A DNA stretch of 64,000 nt from Agrococcus carbonis. Lineage in GTDB: Bacteria; Actinomycetota; Actinomycetes; Actinomycetales; Microbacteriaceae. The stretch is taken from contig NZ_LT629734.1 of the NCBI RefSeq assembly GCF_900104705.1, positions 1,426,001-1,490,000 on the forward strand. Direction: 5' to 3'. Every line of letters starts with the position of its first letter. The stretch's first letter is position 1. The notes beneath the pieces are model-generated. The model saw only the letters and a list, made by a program, of their open reading frames with translations, did no database searches and had not been told where the DNA came from. Positions 1 through 12,874 of this stretch are shown here, piece after piece. Position numbers and translations under genes: made by a program.

Positions 1-468
1 CACGAAGTGCAGGCCGACGGCGAGCACGACGACCGCGACCTGCAGCTGCGGCCTGCCGAGCTCCCGCACGACCCAGGCGCCGAGCGCCATGAGCGCGACC
101 ATCGCCACGACGCTGCCGAGGTAGACCCAGAGCGCTGATCGCCTCGGCCGCGCCAGCTGCGGCACTGGCCGGCGGGCGATGAGCACCGCCCATGCCCAAT
201 ACGCCAGCGCGCCCGCCCAGACGACGGCGGCCGCGAGCCTCCATCCCGCCGGCAGCGCGCCGGCGTTCACCCACACGAACGCGGAGCCGGCGATGCCGCC
301 GACGATCGATCCGCTGATCTGCGGGTGCCCCAGCCAGTGCGCGCCGCGCCCGAGCGTTGCGGGAGCGTCGGCGGGGGAGGTGGTGCGGGGCTCGATCTCG
401 GACTCCTGTGCTCGCTCTTGCGCGGCGCAGCCGCGCCGCCGCTCCAGGCTCGCACGCCTGCGCTCCAC
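1..468 (-). CDS. Integral membrane protein, C-terminus cut by the window edge
   Basis: The minus-strand frame reads a charged, Arg/Glu-rich N-terminus, then at least three hydrophobic segments (around GSIVGGIAGSAFVWV, LAAAVVWAGALAYWAWAVL and ALWVYLGSVVAMVALMALGAW) separated by short basic loops. The frame is still open at base 1, so the C-terminus lies outside the window. It follows the clp gene in the same direction about 90 bp downstream and could be read from the same transcript. The GTG at 468 is one possible start; the frame is open further upstream, including a TTG at 549, and no clear ribosome binding site decides. I do not recognise the family, and function is unknown. Confidence 0.55.
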   Translation of the reverse strand, partial: MERRRASLERRRGCAAQERAQESEIEPRTTSPADAPATLGRGAHWLGHPQISGSIVGGIAGSAFVWVNAGALPAGWRLAAAVVWAGALAYWAWAVLIARRPVPQLARPRRSALWVYLGSVVAMVALMALGAWVVRELGRPQLQVAVVVLAVGLHFV

Positions 469-557
469 GCGCAGCGCGCCCCGCGAGCGCGCGGCGAATC
501 GGAGCGCCGCGGCGCGGGTCGAGCGGCTCGCTCCCCACCCGGCCCGCAATCGGAGGG

Positions 558-3080
<2,523 letters not shown>

Positions 3081-3107
3081 GAGCTCCCCTCCATGTGCTC
3101 ATCGAAA

Positions 3108-3128
3108 CTTGAGTGCGTTCGACTCAAG
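3108..3128 (-). promoter_or_regulatory. HAIR operator (HspR binding site)
   Basis: CTTGAGT, seven bases, ACTCAAG: an exact match to the HspR-associated inverted repeat consensus known from Streptomyces and mycobacteria. It lies between the clp start at 3080 and the DUF1801 gene. HspR represses the dnaK and clpB operons at normal temperature, so the site predicts heat induction of the clp gene. The next gene on the left is the clp gene and the 3' end of the DUF1801 gene lies on the right, so only clp is placed to be controlled. Confidence 0.9.
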
Positions 3129-3185
3129 TTAGAGCACGATGGCTGTGCGGCGCATTCCCGTTCGCCACGGGCGAGCGGCGATGCG

Positions 3186-3623
3186 TCAGCCGACCGCCTT
3201 CCGCACGAGCTCCGCGACCGTCGTGCGCACCGCATCCGTGACCTCGACGATCGCGTACGAGGCCGGCCACATCGGGCCGTCGTCGAGCATCGCGTTGTCC
3301 TGGAACCCGAGCGTGCCGTAGCGCGCCTCGAACTTGCTCGCCTGCTGGTAGAAGACGAGCACCTTGCCGTCCTTGGCGTAGGCGGGGAAGCCGTACCAGG
3401 TCTTCGGGTCGAGCTCGGGCGCCACCTCCGTGACGACCTCGTGGATCATCTGCGCGATGCCCTTGTCGGGCTCGGGCAGGTCGCGGATCGTGTCGAGCAC
3501 GTCCTGCAGATCCTTCTCCTTCTTGTTGCCGCCCTTGCGGCCCGCCTGCTTGCGCAGCTCGGCCGTGCGCTCCTTGAGCGCCTTGCGCTCGAAGTCGGAG
3601 AGCGTGCCGTCGTCCTCTGCCAT
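3186..3623 (-). CDS. DUF1801 (YdhG-like) domain protein
   Basis: 145 residues. A basic, Lys/Glu-rich N-terminal helix (to about residue 45) precedes a DUF1801 core with the family's typical WYGFPAYAKDGKVLVFYQ and the following KFEARYGTLGFQ. The fold is shared with the frataxin-like Fra/YdhG proteins; proposed iron-chaperone roles are not well established. The start is the ATG at 3623 with an upstream GAGAGGACGC that can serve as ribosome binding site. It stands alone upstream of the clp gene on the same strand, separated from it by the HAIR operator. Biochemical role unknown. Confidence 0.85.
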   Translation of the reverse strand: MAEDDGTLSDFERKALKERTAELRKQAGRKGGNKKEKDLQDVLDTIRDLPEPDKGIAQMIHEVVTEVAPELDPKTWYGFPAYAKDGKVLVFYQQASKFEARYGTLGFQDNAMLDDGPMWPASYAIVEVTDAVRTTVAELVRKAVG

Positions 3624-3812
3624 GGTGCGTCCTCTCGTCGCGCGCGGGTCGCGCTGCCACCGATCATGCCGCGCCGCGGCGCTGCGCTCGACCCCCCGAT
3701 CCGGTCGCGCGTGTGCACGACGCCGGATGCGGGGGTGCTGCGGATGCCGCGGATGCGGTGGCAGGGGTGAGTGCGCCGGAATGCGGGCGGTGCCCCGCCG
3801 GTTGCCCGCAGC

Positions 3813-4832
3813 ATGGGCAAGCGCATCGGGTTCCTCTCGTTCGGCCACTACCGCGACGTGCCGGGCTCGCGCGTGCCGACTGCCGGCGACTCGCTGCGCA
3901 TGCACGTCGAGCTCGCGGTCGCGGCCGAGGAGTCGGGCGTCGACGGCGCGTGGGTGCGCGTGCACCACTTCGACCAGTCGCTCGCCACGCCCTACCCGCT
4001 GCTGGCGGCGATGGCCGCGCGCACGACGACGCTCGAGCTCAGCACGGGCGTGATCGACCTGCGCTACGAGCAGCCGCTCGCGATGACCGAGCTCGCGAGC
4101 GCCACCGATCTCATCGCGGGCGGCCGGCTGCAGCTGGGCATCTCGCGCGGCTCGCCCGAGCGGGCGGTCGACGGGCAGGCGCGCTTCGGGCTGCCGCTGC
4201 CCGAGGGCGCCGCGTGGCCGGAGGTCGCGCGCGAGCGCGCCGCGCACCTGCGGCGGGCGCTGCGGGGCGAACCGCAAGCGCGCTCCGCGCACGCCGCCGA
4301 GCGGGGCGGTGCCGCCGACCTCCCCGTCGAGCCGCGCTCGCCCGGCCTGGCCGATCGCCTGTGGTGGGGCGCCGGCAACCACGCCTCGGGGCTCTGGGCG
4401 GCCGAGCACGGCTACCACCTGCTCTCGTCGACGCTGCTGACGCAGGACGACGGACGGCCCTTCCACGTGCAGCAGGCCGACCAGGTGCGCGACTACCTCG
4501 ACGCCTACGCCGCAGCCGGCCACGTCGTGCCGCCGCGCACCGCCGTGACGCGCAGCGCCTTCCCCATCCGCAGCGACGACGACCGCCGCTACTTCGGCCT
4601 CGCCGACGAGCGGCACGACGGGCGCGGCAGCATCGAGGGCGGCGCCGTGCGCGGCGGCCCGACCTACGCGGGCGAGCCCGAGCACGTCGCGCGGCGACTG
4701 CTCGCCGACGAGGCGGTGCAGGCTGCCGACACCGTGCTCTTCGCCCTCCCGAGCCAGCTCGGCCTCGACGTCAACGCGCACCTGCTCGAGTCGCTCGGCC
4801 TGCTCGCGCGCGAGCTCGGCTGGCGCGACTGA
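3813..4832 (+). CDS. LLM-class flavin-dependent oxidoreductase
   Basis: A 339-residue bacterial luciferase-like TIM-barrel protein, expected to bind reduced flavin (FMNH2 or F420H2) and oxidise a small organic substrate. The N-terminal strand GKRIGFLSFGHY, the segment GAWVRVHHF, the LELSTGVIDL strand and the LQLGISRGSP phosphate-binding region follow the family order. I chose the ATG at 3813 because the fold begins there; an upstream in-frame ATG at 3771 only adds a low-complexity stretch. No partner reductase is adjacent. Substrate cannot be predicted. It converges with the DJ-1/PfpI gene. Confidence 0.87.
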   Translation: MGKRIGFLSFGHYRDVPGSRVPTAGDSLRMHVELAVAAEESGVDGAWVRVHHFDQSLATPYPLLAAMAARTTTLELSTGVIDLRYEQPLAMTELASATDLIAGGRLQLGISRGSPERAVDGQARFGLPLPEGAAWPEVARERAAHLRRALRGEPQARSAHAAERGGAADLPVEPRSPGLADRLWWGAGNHASGLWAAEHGYHLLSSTLLTQDDGRPFHVQQADQVRDYLDAYAAAGHVVPPRTAVTRSAFPIRSDDDRRYFGLADERHDGRGSIEGGAVRGGPTYAGEPEHVARRLLADEAVQAADTVLFALPSQLGLDVNAHLLESLGLLARELGWRD

Positions 4833-4913
4833 CCGCTCCGCGATCGCCGCACGCGACGGGACCCCGCGCGCCGCGGCAGCGGCGGGCGGGGCCCCGAGGC
4901 GAGGGGGTGCGCG

Positions 4914-5450
4914 TCAGACGTGCACGCCCTCCGCGATCTCCTCGACGACCTTCGCGTTGAAGGCGGGCAGGTCGTCGGGCGTGCGGCTCGAGACGAGCCC
5001 GTCGTCGGTCACGACCTCCTGGTCGACCCACTCGGCGCCGGCGTTGACGAGATCCGTCCGCAGGCTCGGGTAGCTCGTGATGGTGCGGCCCTGCACGCCG
5101 CCGGCCTCGATGAGGATCCAGGCGCCGTGGCAGATGACGCCGATGGGCTTCCCCGCGTCGACGAAGCCCTTGACGAGCTTGACCGCGTCCTCGTCCATGC
5201 GCAGGTGGTCGGCGTTGACGACGCCGCCCGGCAGCACGAGGGCGTCGTAGGCGGATGCGTCGACGTCGGCGACGAGGGCGTCCACCGACTGCGTGTGGCC
5301 CTTCTTGCCCTCGACCTCGCCGCCCTTCGGCGCGATGAGCGTGGGCACGCCGCCGGCGGCCTGCACGGCCTCCCAGGGGCTGGTGAGCTCGGAGTCCTCG
5401 TAGCCGTTCGTGAGCACGAACGCGACCTGCTTGCCTGTGATGTCAGCCAT
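4914..5450 (-). CDS. DJ-1/PfpI family protein (type 1 glutamine amidotransferase-like)
   Basis: 178 residues. The nucleophile elbow is VICHGAW, giving the catalytic Cys-His pair, with the upstream acidic residue expected in NGYEDSELTSPW. LVLPGGVVNADHLR and SYPSLRTDLVNAGAEW are typical of the PfpI/YhbO branch, whose members are described as stress-related deglycases, chaperones or proteases; which of these applies here cannot be told. The ATG at 5450 has a strong ribosome binding site (AAGGAGG about 8 nt upstream). It is divergently transcribed from the lipoprotein gene at 5543 and is probably monocistronic. Confidence 0.92.
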   Translation of the reverse strand: MADITGKQVAFVLTNGYEDSELTSPWEAVQAAGGVPTLIAPKGGEVEGKKGHTQSVDALVADVDASAYDALVLPGGVVNADHLRMDEDAVKLVKGFVDAGKPIGVICHGAWILIEAGGVQGRTITSYPSLRTDLVNAGAEWVDQEVVTDDGLVSSRTPDDLPAFNAKVVEEIAEGVHV

Positions 5451-5542
5451 AGCGCTGCCTCCTTCTCGTTCGGGGTACGCCTTCGACGCTACGTCGCTCG
5501 CCTGGACACCCCCTGGCTGTCAGCCATGAGCCTGCGATACTC

Positions 5543-6322
5543 ATGCCCATGGCGAACGCCGGCCGGTCCCCCGGCGACCCCATCCCGCATCCGCCCGCTC
5601 GACGTGCGGGCCTGCTCGCGATCGGCGCGGCAGCCTCGCTCGCGGTGACGGGCTGCATCGCGCCGCCGCCCGAGCCGACGCCCTCGCCCGTCGCCGTCGA
5701 GCCCGCGCCCGACGCCGACCCGACCGCGGCGCCCGAGCCGCACGAGAGCGAGCTGCCGCCGGGGTTCGACAGCCCGCCCGACAGCGTGGCGGAGCCGGAT
5801 GCATCCCTCACCGCCGACGAGCTCGCGGCGCTGCTGCGGGTGCCCGCGACCGGCGCGGTGCGGCCGGAGACGTGCGAGCCGGAGGACGTCGAGGTCGTGC
5901 TCTCGGGGTACGACGTCGCGGCGGGCAGCCGCTTCTCGACGCTGCGCGTCACGAACGCGGGCGGCGACCCCTGCGCGCTCGGCGGCTACCCCGGCATCGG
6001 TGCACGCGGCGAGTGGGGCAGCACCTTCCTCATCCTCGCCGAGCAGAGCCCGATGGACTCGGGCGAGCCCATGCCGCTCGTGCTCGAGCCGGGCGGCTCG
6101 GCGAGCGCGCCGATCCAATGGACGGGCGCCCTCGCCGGCGCCCACGACGAGCACATCTCGATGCTCGTCGTGCAGCTCGCGCAGGATCAGGCGCCGGTGC
6201 GAGTGGAGCCCGAGATCCGCGCCGAGACGATGGTCGGCGGCGACAGCGGCCCGCCCCACGACGCCCGCATGGACGTCGGGATGCTCACGACCGTGCGCGT
6301 CGGCGCCTTCGTCGCCGACTGA
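5543..6322 (+). CDS. DUF4232-like lipoprotein
   Basis: 259 residues. A twin-arginine-containing n-region and a hydrophobic stretch end in the lipobox LAVTGC, so Cys38 should be lipidated and the protein held on the outer face of the membrane. A long Pro/Glu/Asp-rich linker (about 40-95) leads to a beta domain with LRVTNAGGDPCALGGYPGIG, the hallmark of DUF4232 domains found in many actinobacterial secreted proteins. The two Cys of the core (CEPEDVE and DPCALGG) could form a disulfide. Function unknown. A second in-frame ATG three codons downstream could also initiate. Confidence 0.85.
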   Translation: MPMANAGRSPGDPIPHPPARRAGLLAIGAAASLAVTGCIAPPPEPTPSPVAVEPAPDADPTAAPEPHESELPPGFDSPPDSVAEPDASLTADELAALLRVPATGAVRPETCEPEDVEVVLSGYDVAAGSRFSTLRVTNAGGDPCALGGYPGIGARGEWGSTFLILAEQSPMDSGEPMPLVLEPGGSASAPIQWTGALAGAHDEHISMLVVQLAQDQAPVRVEPEIRAETMVGGDSGPPHDARMDVGMLTTVRVGAFVAD

Positions 6323-6573
6323 GCGTGCCCTCGCGCACCCCGCGCCACTGCGGGAGGGGCTCGTGTGGGCGGTCGGGTGGAGCATGGGTGCAGCCCTCGG
6401 AGGTGCCCGATGCAGTGCTCGAACCACACGCGTGTGATTCGTCCTCGGCGTGTCGCGAAACGGGTTTCCGGGGCCGTGCACAGCTGTCAGCGAGCGCTCT
6501 CCACAGCAACTTCCGCGTCGTTCCGCGGCGGGAATCACATCTGTGGAGTTCTTGTTGAAACAGATGTGGAGAA
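6323..6573. other. Intergenic region with inverted repeat and TGTGGA motifs upstream of nrdHIEF
   Basis: This non-coding stretch leads into the nrd promoter. An exact inverted repeat, CACATCTG at 6536-6543 and CAGATGTG at 6561-6568, is 17 bp apart. Three TGTGGA/TCCACA motifs occur (near 6500, 6543 and 6566), the last reading TTCTCCACA on the minus strand, close to the DnaA box consensus. DnaA-dependent control of ribonucleotide reductase is known in E. coli; here it is only a possibility. I see no gene in the rest of this stretch. Confidence 0.45.
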
Positions 6574-6621
6574 ACACACCATCTTGTGCCGTTGACCGGC
6601 GCCAGACCCCACATATAGTGG
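6574..6621 (+). promoter_or_regulatory. Tandem NrdR boxes of the nrdHIEF promoter
   Basis: Two 16-bp sites resemble the NrdR box consensus (ACAC-W-ATATAT-W-GTGT): 6574-6589 (ACACACCATCTTGTGC) and 6606-6621 (ACCCCACATATAGTGG), each matching about 12 of 16 positions. Their starts are 32 bp apart, close to three helical turns, the arrangement known for NrdR-regulated promoters. NrdR represses ribonucleotide reductase genes when dATP/ATP is bound. The pair lies 65 bp upstream of the nrdH ATG. Confidence 0.8.
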
Positions 6622-6685
6622 GAGCCCGGCCCCAGCCGCACCGCAGTCCCCGCTCACCACAGACCGCACAGAAGGAGCGCCAGAC

Positions 6686-6913
6686 ATGACCGTCACCGTC
6701 TACTCCAAGCCCGCTTGCGTGCAGTGCACGATGACCACCCGCGCGCTCGACGCGCAGGGCATCGAGTACGAGATCTTCGACGTCACCGCCGATGACAAGG
6801 CGCTGCAGACGGTCAAGGACCTCGGCTACATGCAGGCCCCCGTCGTGATCGCCGACGAGGACCACTGGTCCGGCTTCCAGCCCGACCGCATCAAGGCGAT
6901 CATCGCGGCCTGA
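6686..6913 (+). CDS. nrdH: NrdH redoxin
   Basis: A 75-residue glutaredoxin-like electron donor of the class Ib ribonucleotide reductase, with thioredoxin-like behaviour. The redox motif is CVQC (Cys11, Cys14), followed by [13 protein letters not shown] and the conserved AP(V)V segment ([19 protein letters not shown]) near the C-terminus. Length is typical. A good ribosome binding site (AGAAGGAGCG) precedes the ATG. First gene of nrdHIEF, under the tandem NrdR boxes. Confidence 0.97.
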   Translation: MTVTVYSKPACVQCTMTTRALDAQGIEYEIFDVTADDKALQTVKDLGYMQAPVVIADEDHWSGFQPDRIKAIIAA

Positions 6914-6945
6914 GCCCCGTGTTCTCGGCCGTCGTGGGGGGCGCC

Positions 6946-7331
6946 GTGAGCGACCTGGTCTACTTCTCGAGCGTCTCGGGCAACACCGCCCGATTCGTGG
7001 AGAAGCTCGGCCGGCCGGCCTCGCGCATCCCCCTCTACGCCTCGGATCCGCCGTTGGAGCAGCGTGAGCCGTTCGTGCTCATCGTGCCGACCTACGGCAG
7101 CGGGAACGGCAAGGGCGCCGTCCCCAAGCAGGTCATCCGGTTCCTCAACGACGAGGAGAACCGCAAGCACCTGCGAGGCGTGATCTCGGCCGGCAACACC
7201 AACTTCGGCGCCGGCTACGGGCTTGCGGGCGACATCATCGCGCGCAAGTGCAACGTGCCGCACCTCTACCGCTTCGAACTGTTCGGAACCCCCGACGACG
7301 TGCGCGTCGTCAACGAAGGATTGGATGCACT

Positions 7332-7344
<13 letters not shown>
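6946..7344 (+). CDS. nrdI: NrdI flavodoxin-like activator of class Ib RNR
   Basis: About 132 residues. NrdI supplies the oxidant that assembles the Mn(III)2-tyrosyl radical cofactor of NrdF. The FMN phosphate loop is [11 protein letters not shown], and [18 protein letters not shown] and [15 protein letters not shown] are the other flavin-binding loops. The GTG at 6946, with GGGGGG upstream, gives the family's usual N-terminus (SDLVYFSS); an in-frame GTG at 6919 would add nine residues. The end overlaps nrdE by 13 nt, suggesting translational coupling. Confidence 0.95.
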
Positions 7345-10635
<3,291 letters not shown>

Positions 10636-10652
10636 GTCCATCGCTGACGGAT

Positions 10653-10685
10653 GCGGCCGGTCACCCCGAGCGGGTGGCCGGCCGC
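10653..10685 (+). terminator. GC-rich hairpin after nrdF
   Basis: A 14-bp stem (GCGGCCGGTCACCC / GGGTGGCCGGCCGC) with one G-U pair and a 5-nt loop, 18 nt after the nrdF stop. No T-tract follows, as is common for actinobacterial terminators. Confidence 0.7.
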
Positions 10686-10829
10686 TTCGCGTTCCCGGTC
10701 TGCATCGCTCGCGGCGCCGCCCGTCTGCGGGTTGAGCGTAACGCCGTTTGCGGATAGCGTCGCGCGCATGCAGACACGGGCAGCCGCACGACGGAGCCCC
10801 GGACTTCGCTCATCTCAAGGAGGAGATCC

Positions 10830-11711
10830 ATGCGAAAGCTACTACTGGGGGTCGTCGCCGCTGTGGCGCTGATCCTGGGCGCCGCAGCCCCGGCGTCCGC
10901 GATCACCGGCAACTACGTCGAGGACAACGAGCACCCGTACGTCGGGCTCGTCGTGTTCTACGACGAGGCCGGCGAGTTCACGAGCCGGTGCTCCGGCTCG
11001 CTGCTGACCCCGACGGTGTTCCTCACCGCCGGGCACTGCACCGACGGCAACACCTCGGCGCGCGTCTACTTCCAGCAGGATGCCGGCGCCAACTACGACC
11101 CGGCGACGCAGGTCGACCCCGTCACCGGCTACCCCGAGACGTGTGCTCCGGGCACGCTCGGCGTGCTGTGCGCGACATCCGACGAGCTGTACAACTACGG
11201 TTTCGACGACTTCGCGTCCTTCCCCGACACCCACGACGTGGGCATCGTCATCCTCGACCAGCCCATCCAGCTCTCCGAGTACGGGGCCCTCGCGGCGCCC
11301 GGGTCGCTCGACCGCCTCGCGACGGCGCGCGGCACCCAGAGCGTGACGTTCACGGCGAGCGGCTACGGCCTGACGAAGAGCAACCCGGTCTCGGTCACGT
11401 CGTTCCGCGAGCGCCTCATGGCGTCGGCGAAGCTGACGAACCTGCGGAGCGCCAACACCGACGGCTACAACCTGCAGACGAACGGCAACGGCAACGGCCG
11501 CGGCGGCACGTGCTCCGGCGACTCCGGCGGCCCGGTCTTCTACGGCGGCTACGAGTCGAACACGATCGTCGCCGTGACGTCGTTCGGCCTCAACTCGTGG
11601 TGCCGCGGCGTCGACTTCTCCTACCGGACGGACCGGCAGGAGGTGCTCGACTGGATCGCGTCGGTCGTGGGACCGGAGGAGTTCTCGCAGATCCGGATCG
11701 TGACGATCTGA
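10830..11711 (+). CDS. Secreted trypsin-like serine protease (S1 family)
   Basis: 293 residues. A Sec signal peptide (MRKLLLGVVAAVALILG...) ends at the cleavage site ASA, so the protein is exported. The catalytic triad is complete: His69 in TAGHC, Asp136 in HDVGIVIL and Ser232 in GDSGGP. Cys pairs flanking the His (RCSGSLL...GHC) and Ser (TCSGDSG...WCRG) follow the chymotrypsin fold. The propeptide appears very short. The ATG has a strong ribosome binding site (AAGGAGGAG). Flanked by hairpins on both sides, so probably monocistronic. Natural substrate unknown. Confidence 0.93.
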   Translation: MRKLLLGVVAAVALILGAAAPASAITGNYVEDNEHPYVGLVVFYDEAGEFTSRCSGSLLTPTVFLTAGHCTDGNTSARVYFQQDAGANYDPATQVDPVTGYPETCAPGTLGVLCATSDELYNYGFDDFASFPDTHDVGIVILDQPIQLSEYGALAAPGSLDRLATARGTQSVTFTASGYGLTKSNPVSVTSFRERLMASAKLTNLRSANTDGYNLQTNGNGNGRGGTCSGDSGGPVFYGGYESNTIVAVTSFGLNSWCRGVDFSYRTDRQEVLDWIASVVGPEEFSQIRIVTI

Positions 11712-11739
11712 CCACACCCCCGAGCAGACGCTGACGGAT

Positions 11740-11770
11740 GCGGCCGGTCGCCCTTCGGGGTGCCGGCCGC
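11740..11770 (+). terminator. GC-rich hairpin after the S1 protease gene
   Basis: The arms GCGGCCGG and CCGGCCGC with an inner GCCC-TTC-GGGG pairing form a long hairpin 28 nt after the protease stop. It resembles the hairpin after nrdF (both begin GGATGCGGCCGGTC). Confidence 0.65.
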
Positions 11771-11778
11771 ATCCGCCG

Positions 11779-11826
11779 TCGGGCCAGGTCTGAGTCGGGC
11801 CAGGTCTGCTTCGGGCCAGGTCTGCT
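11779..11826. repeat. Three tandem 16-bp repeats
   Basis: TCGGGCCAGGTCTG plus two variable bases is repeated at 11779, 11795 and 11811 with an exact 16-bp period. The array sits between the protease terminator and the gene at 11930, about 100 bp upstream of its start, so it could be a regulatory array. No half-site symmetry is obvious apart from GGCC. Confidence 0.75.
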
Positions 11827-11929
11827 CTGGCGGGCGCGCTCAAGCGGTGGGATGCTTCGAACCGTCCCGACGCGCGACCCGGCCGGGATCGACGCGGATC
11901 GTGACGCCGACTGCCGAGGGGTGGTGGCG

Positions 11930-12871
11930 ATGAGCGACGACGTGCTGCTCGACAACCACGACATCGAGCACGTGATCGAGACGATCGGCCGGAGGCTGCG
12001 CGAGCGTCGCGGCGCACCCGCGCCCCATGGTGGGCGCGACCCCGACTGGACGAGCGACGACGGGCGACCCATCGCAACCGTCGTGCGCGAGCACGTCGAG
12101 CAGTTCCGCGACTCGATGCGCGGGCTGCCGCTGCGCGACTTCCACGGCACGGTGCTGCAGCGTGTCACCGACGGCGTGCTGGTCACCGGCGTCGAGCACA
12201 TCGGCTTCCGGAAGCCGCCCGAGCCGCGCGACCTGCGCCACGTGTACGGCCCTGATCGCGACGCCAAGCATGAGCGCCGCTACTACCGCTTCGCGTGGAC
12301 GGACGGCAGCCCGGGCGGCAGCATCATCTTCGCGAAGGCGCCGCAGATCATCGGGCAGGGGCTGCTGCAGGCCAACGCCTACGCCTACTCCGGCCAGTCG
12401 GCGTTCGCGGTGACGGGCGCCGGCATGCTCTTCGTGCCCGAGCACGGTGCCGCGCAGGTCGCCGTGCGGCCCTACCTGCCGTGGCGCACGACCGCGTCGT
12501 TCACGCACTCCACGTGGGACGAGGAGCCGGAGGCGACCCGCGCATCCGTCTCGTGCCTGCTCGGGATCCTCGTCGAGAGCTGGAAGGCGGGCGATGCGGC
12601 GGTGCGGCAGGAGCAGGATGCGTGGATCACCGCCTACGCCCACACGACGACCGACCTGCTGCACGACGTGCCGGCGGCCGGCACCGCGACGGTCGGCGAC
12701 GGCCTCGCGACGTCGTTCGTCGCGGTGCCGGGGCGGCGCTACGGGATCTACGTCTACGCGTGGCTCGAGGCGAGCGCATCGCCCCAGGTGCACAAGAACC
12801 AGTACCGCTTCTGCACGATCGACGTCGACGCATCCGTGCCGTTCGTCGTCGCCGAGGAGACGCTGCTGTGA
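11930..12871 (+). CDS. Protein of unknown function
   Basis: 313 residues, soluble by composition, with no signal peptide or membrane segment. Aromatic-rich beta-like stretches dominate the middle (HERRYYRFAWTDGSPGG, ANAYAYSGQSAFAVTGAGM, VAVRPYLPWRTTASF) and the C-terminus (GRRYGIYVYAWLEAS). The pattern suggests a beta-sandwich or capsid-like fold, but I recognise no family. The ATG at 11930 is preceded by GAGGGGTGGTGG; the open frame extends upstream to 11738 but there covers the terminator and tandem repeats, so the longer start is unlikely. It converges on the transketolase gene with 3 bp between stop codons. Confidence 0.7.
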   Translation: MSDDVLLDNHDIEHVIETIGRRLRERRGAPAPHGGRDPDWTSDDGRPIATVVREHVEQFRDSMRGLPLRDFHGTVLQRVTDGVLVTGVEHIGFRKPPEPRDLRHVYGPDRDAKHERRYYRFAWTDGSPGGSIIFAKAPQIIGQGLLQANAYAYSGQSAFAVTGAGMLFVPEHGAAQVAVRPYLPWRTTASFTHSTWDEEPEATRASVSCLLGILVESWKAGDAAVRQEQDAWITAYAHTTTDLLHDVPAAGTATVGDGLATSFVAVPGRRYGIYVYAWLEASASPQVHKNQYRFCTIDVDASVPFVVAEETLL

Positions 12872-12874
12872 GGG

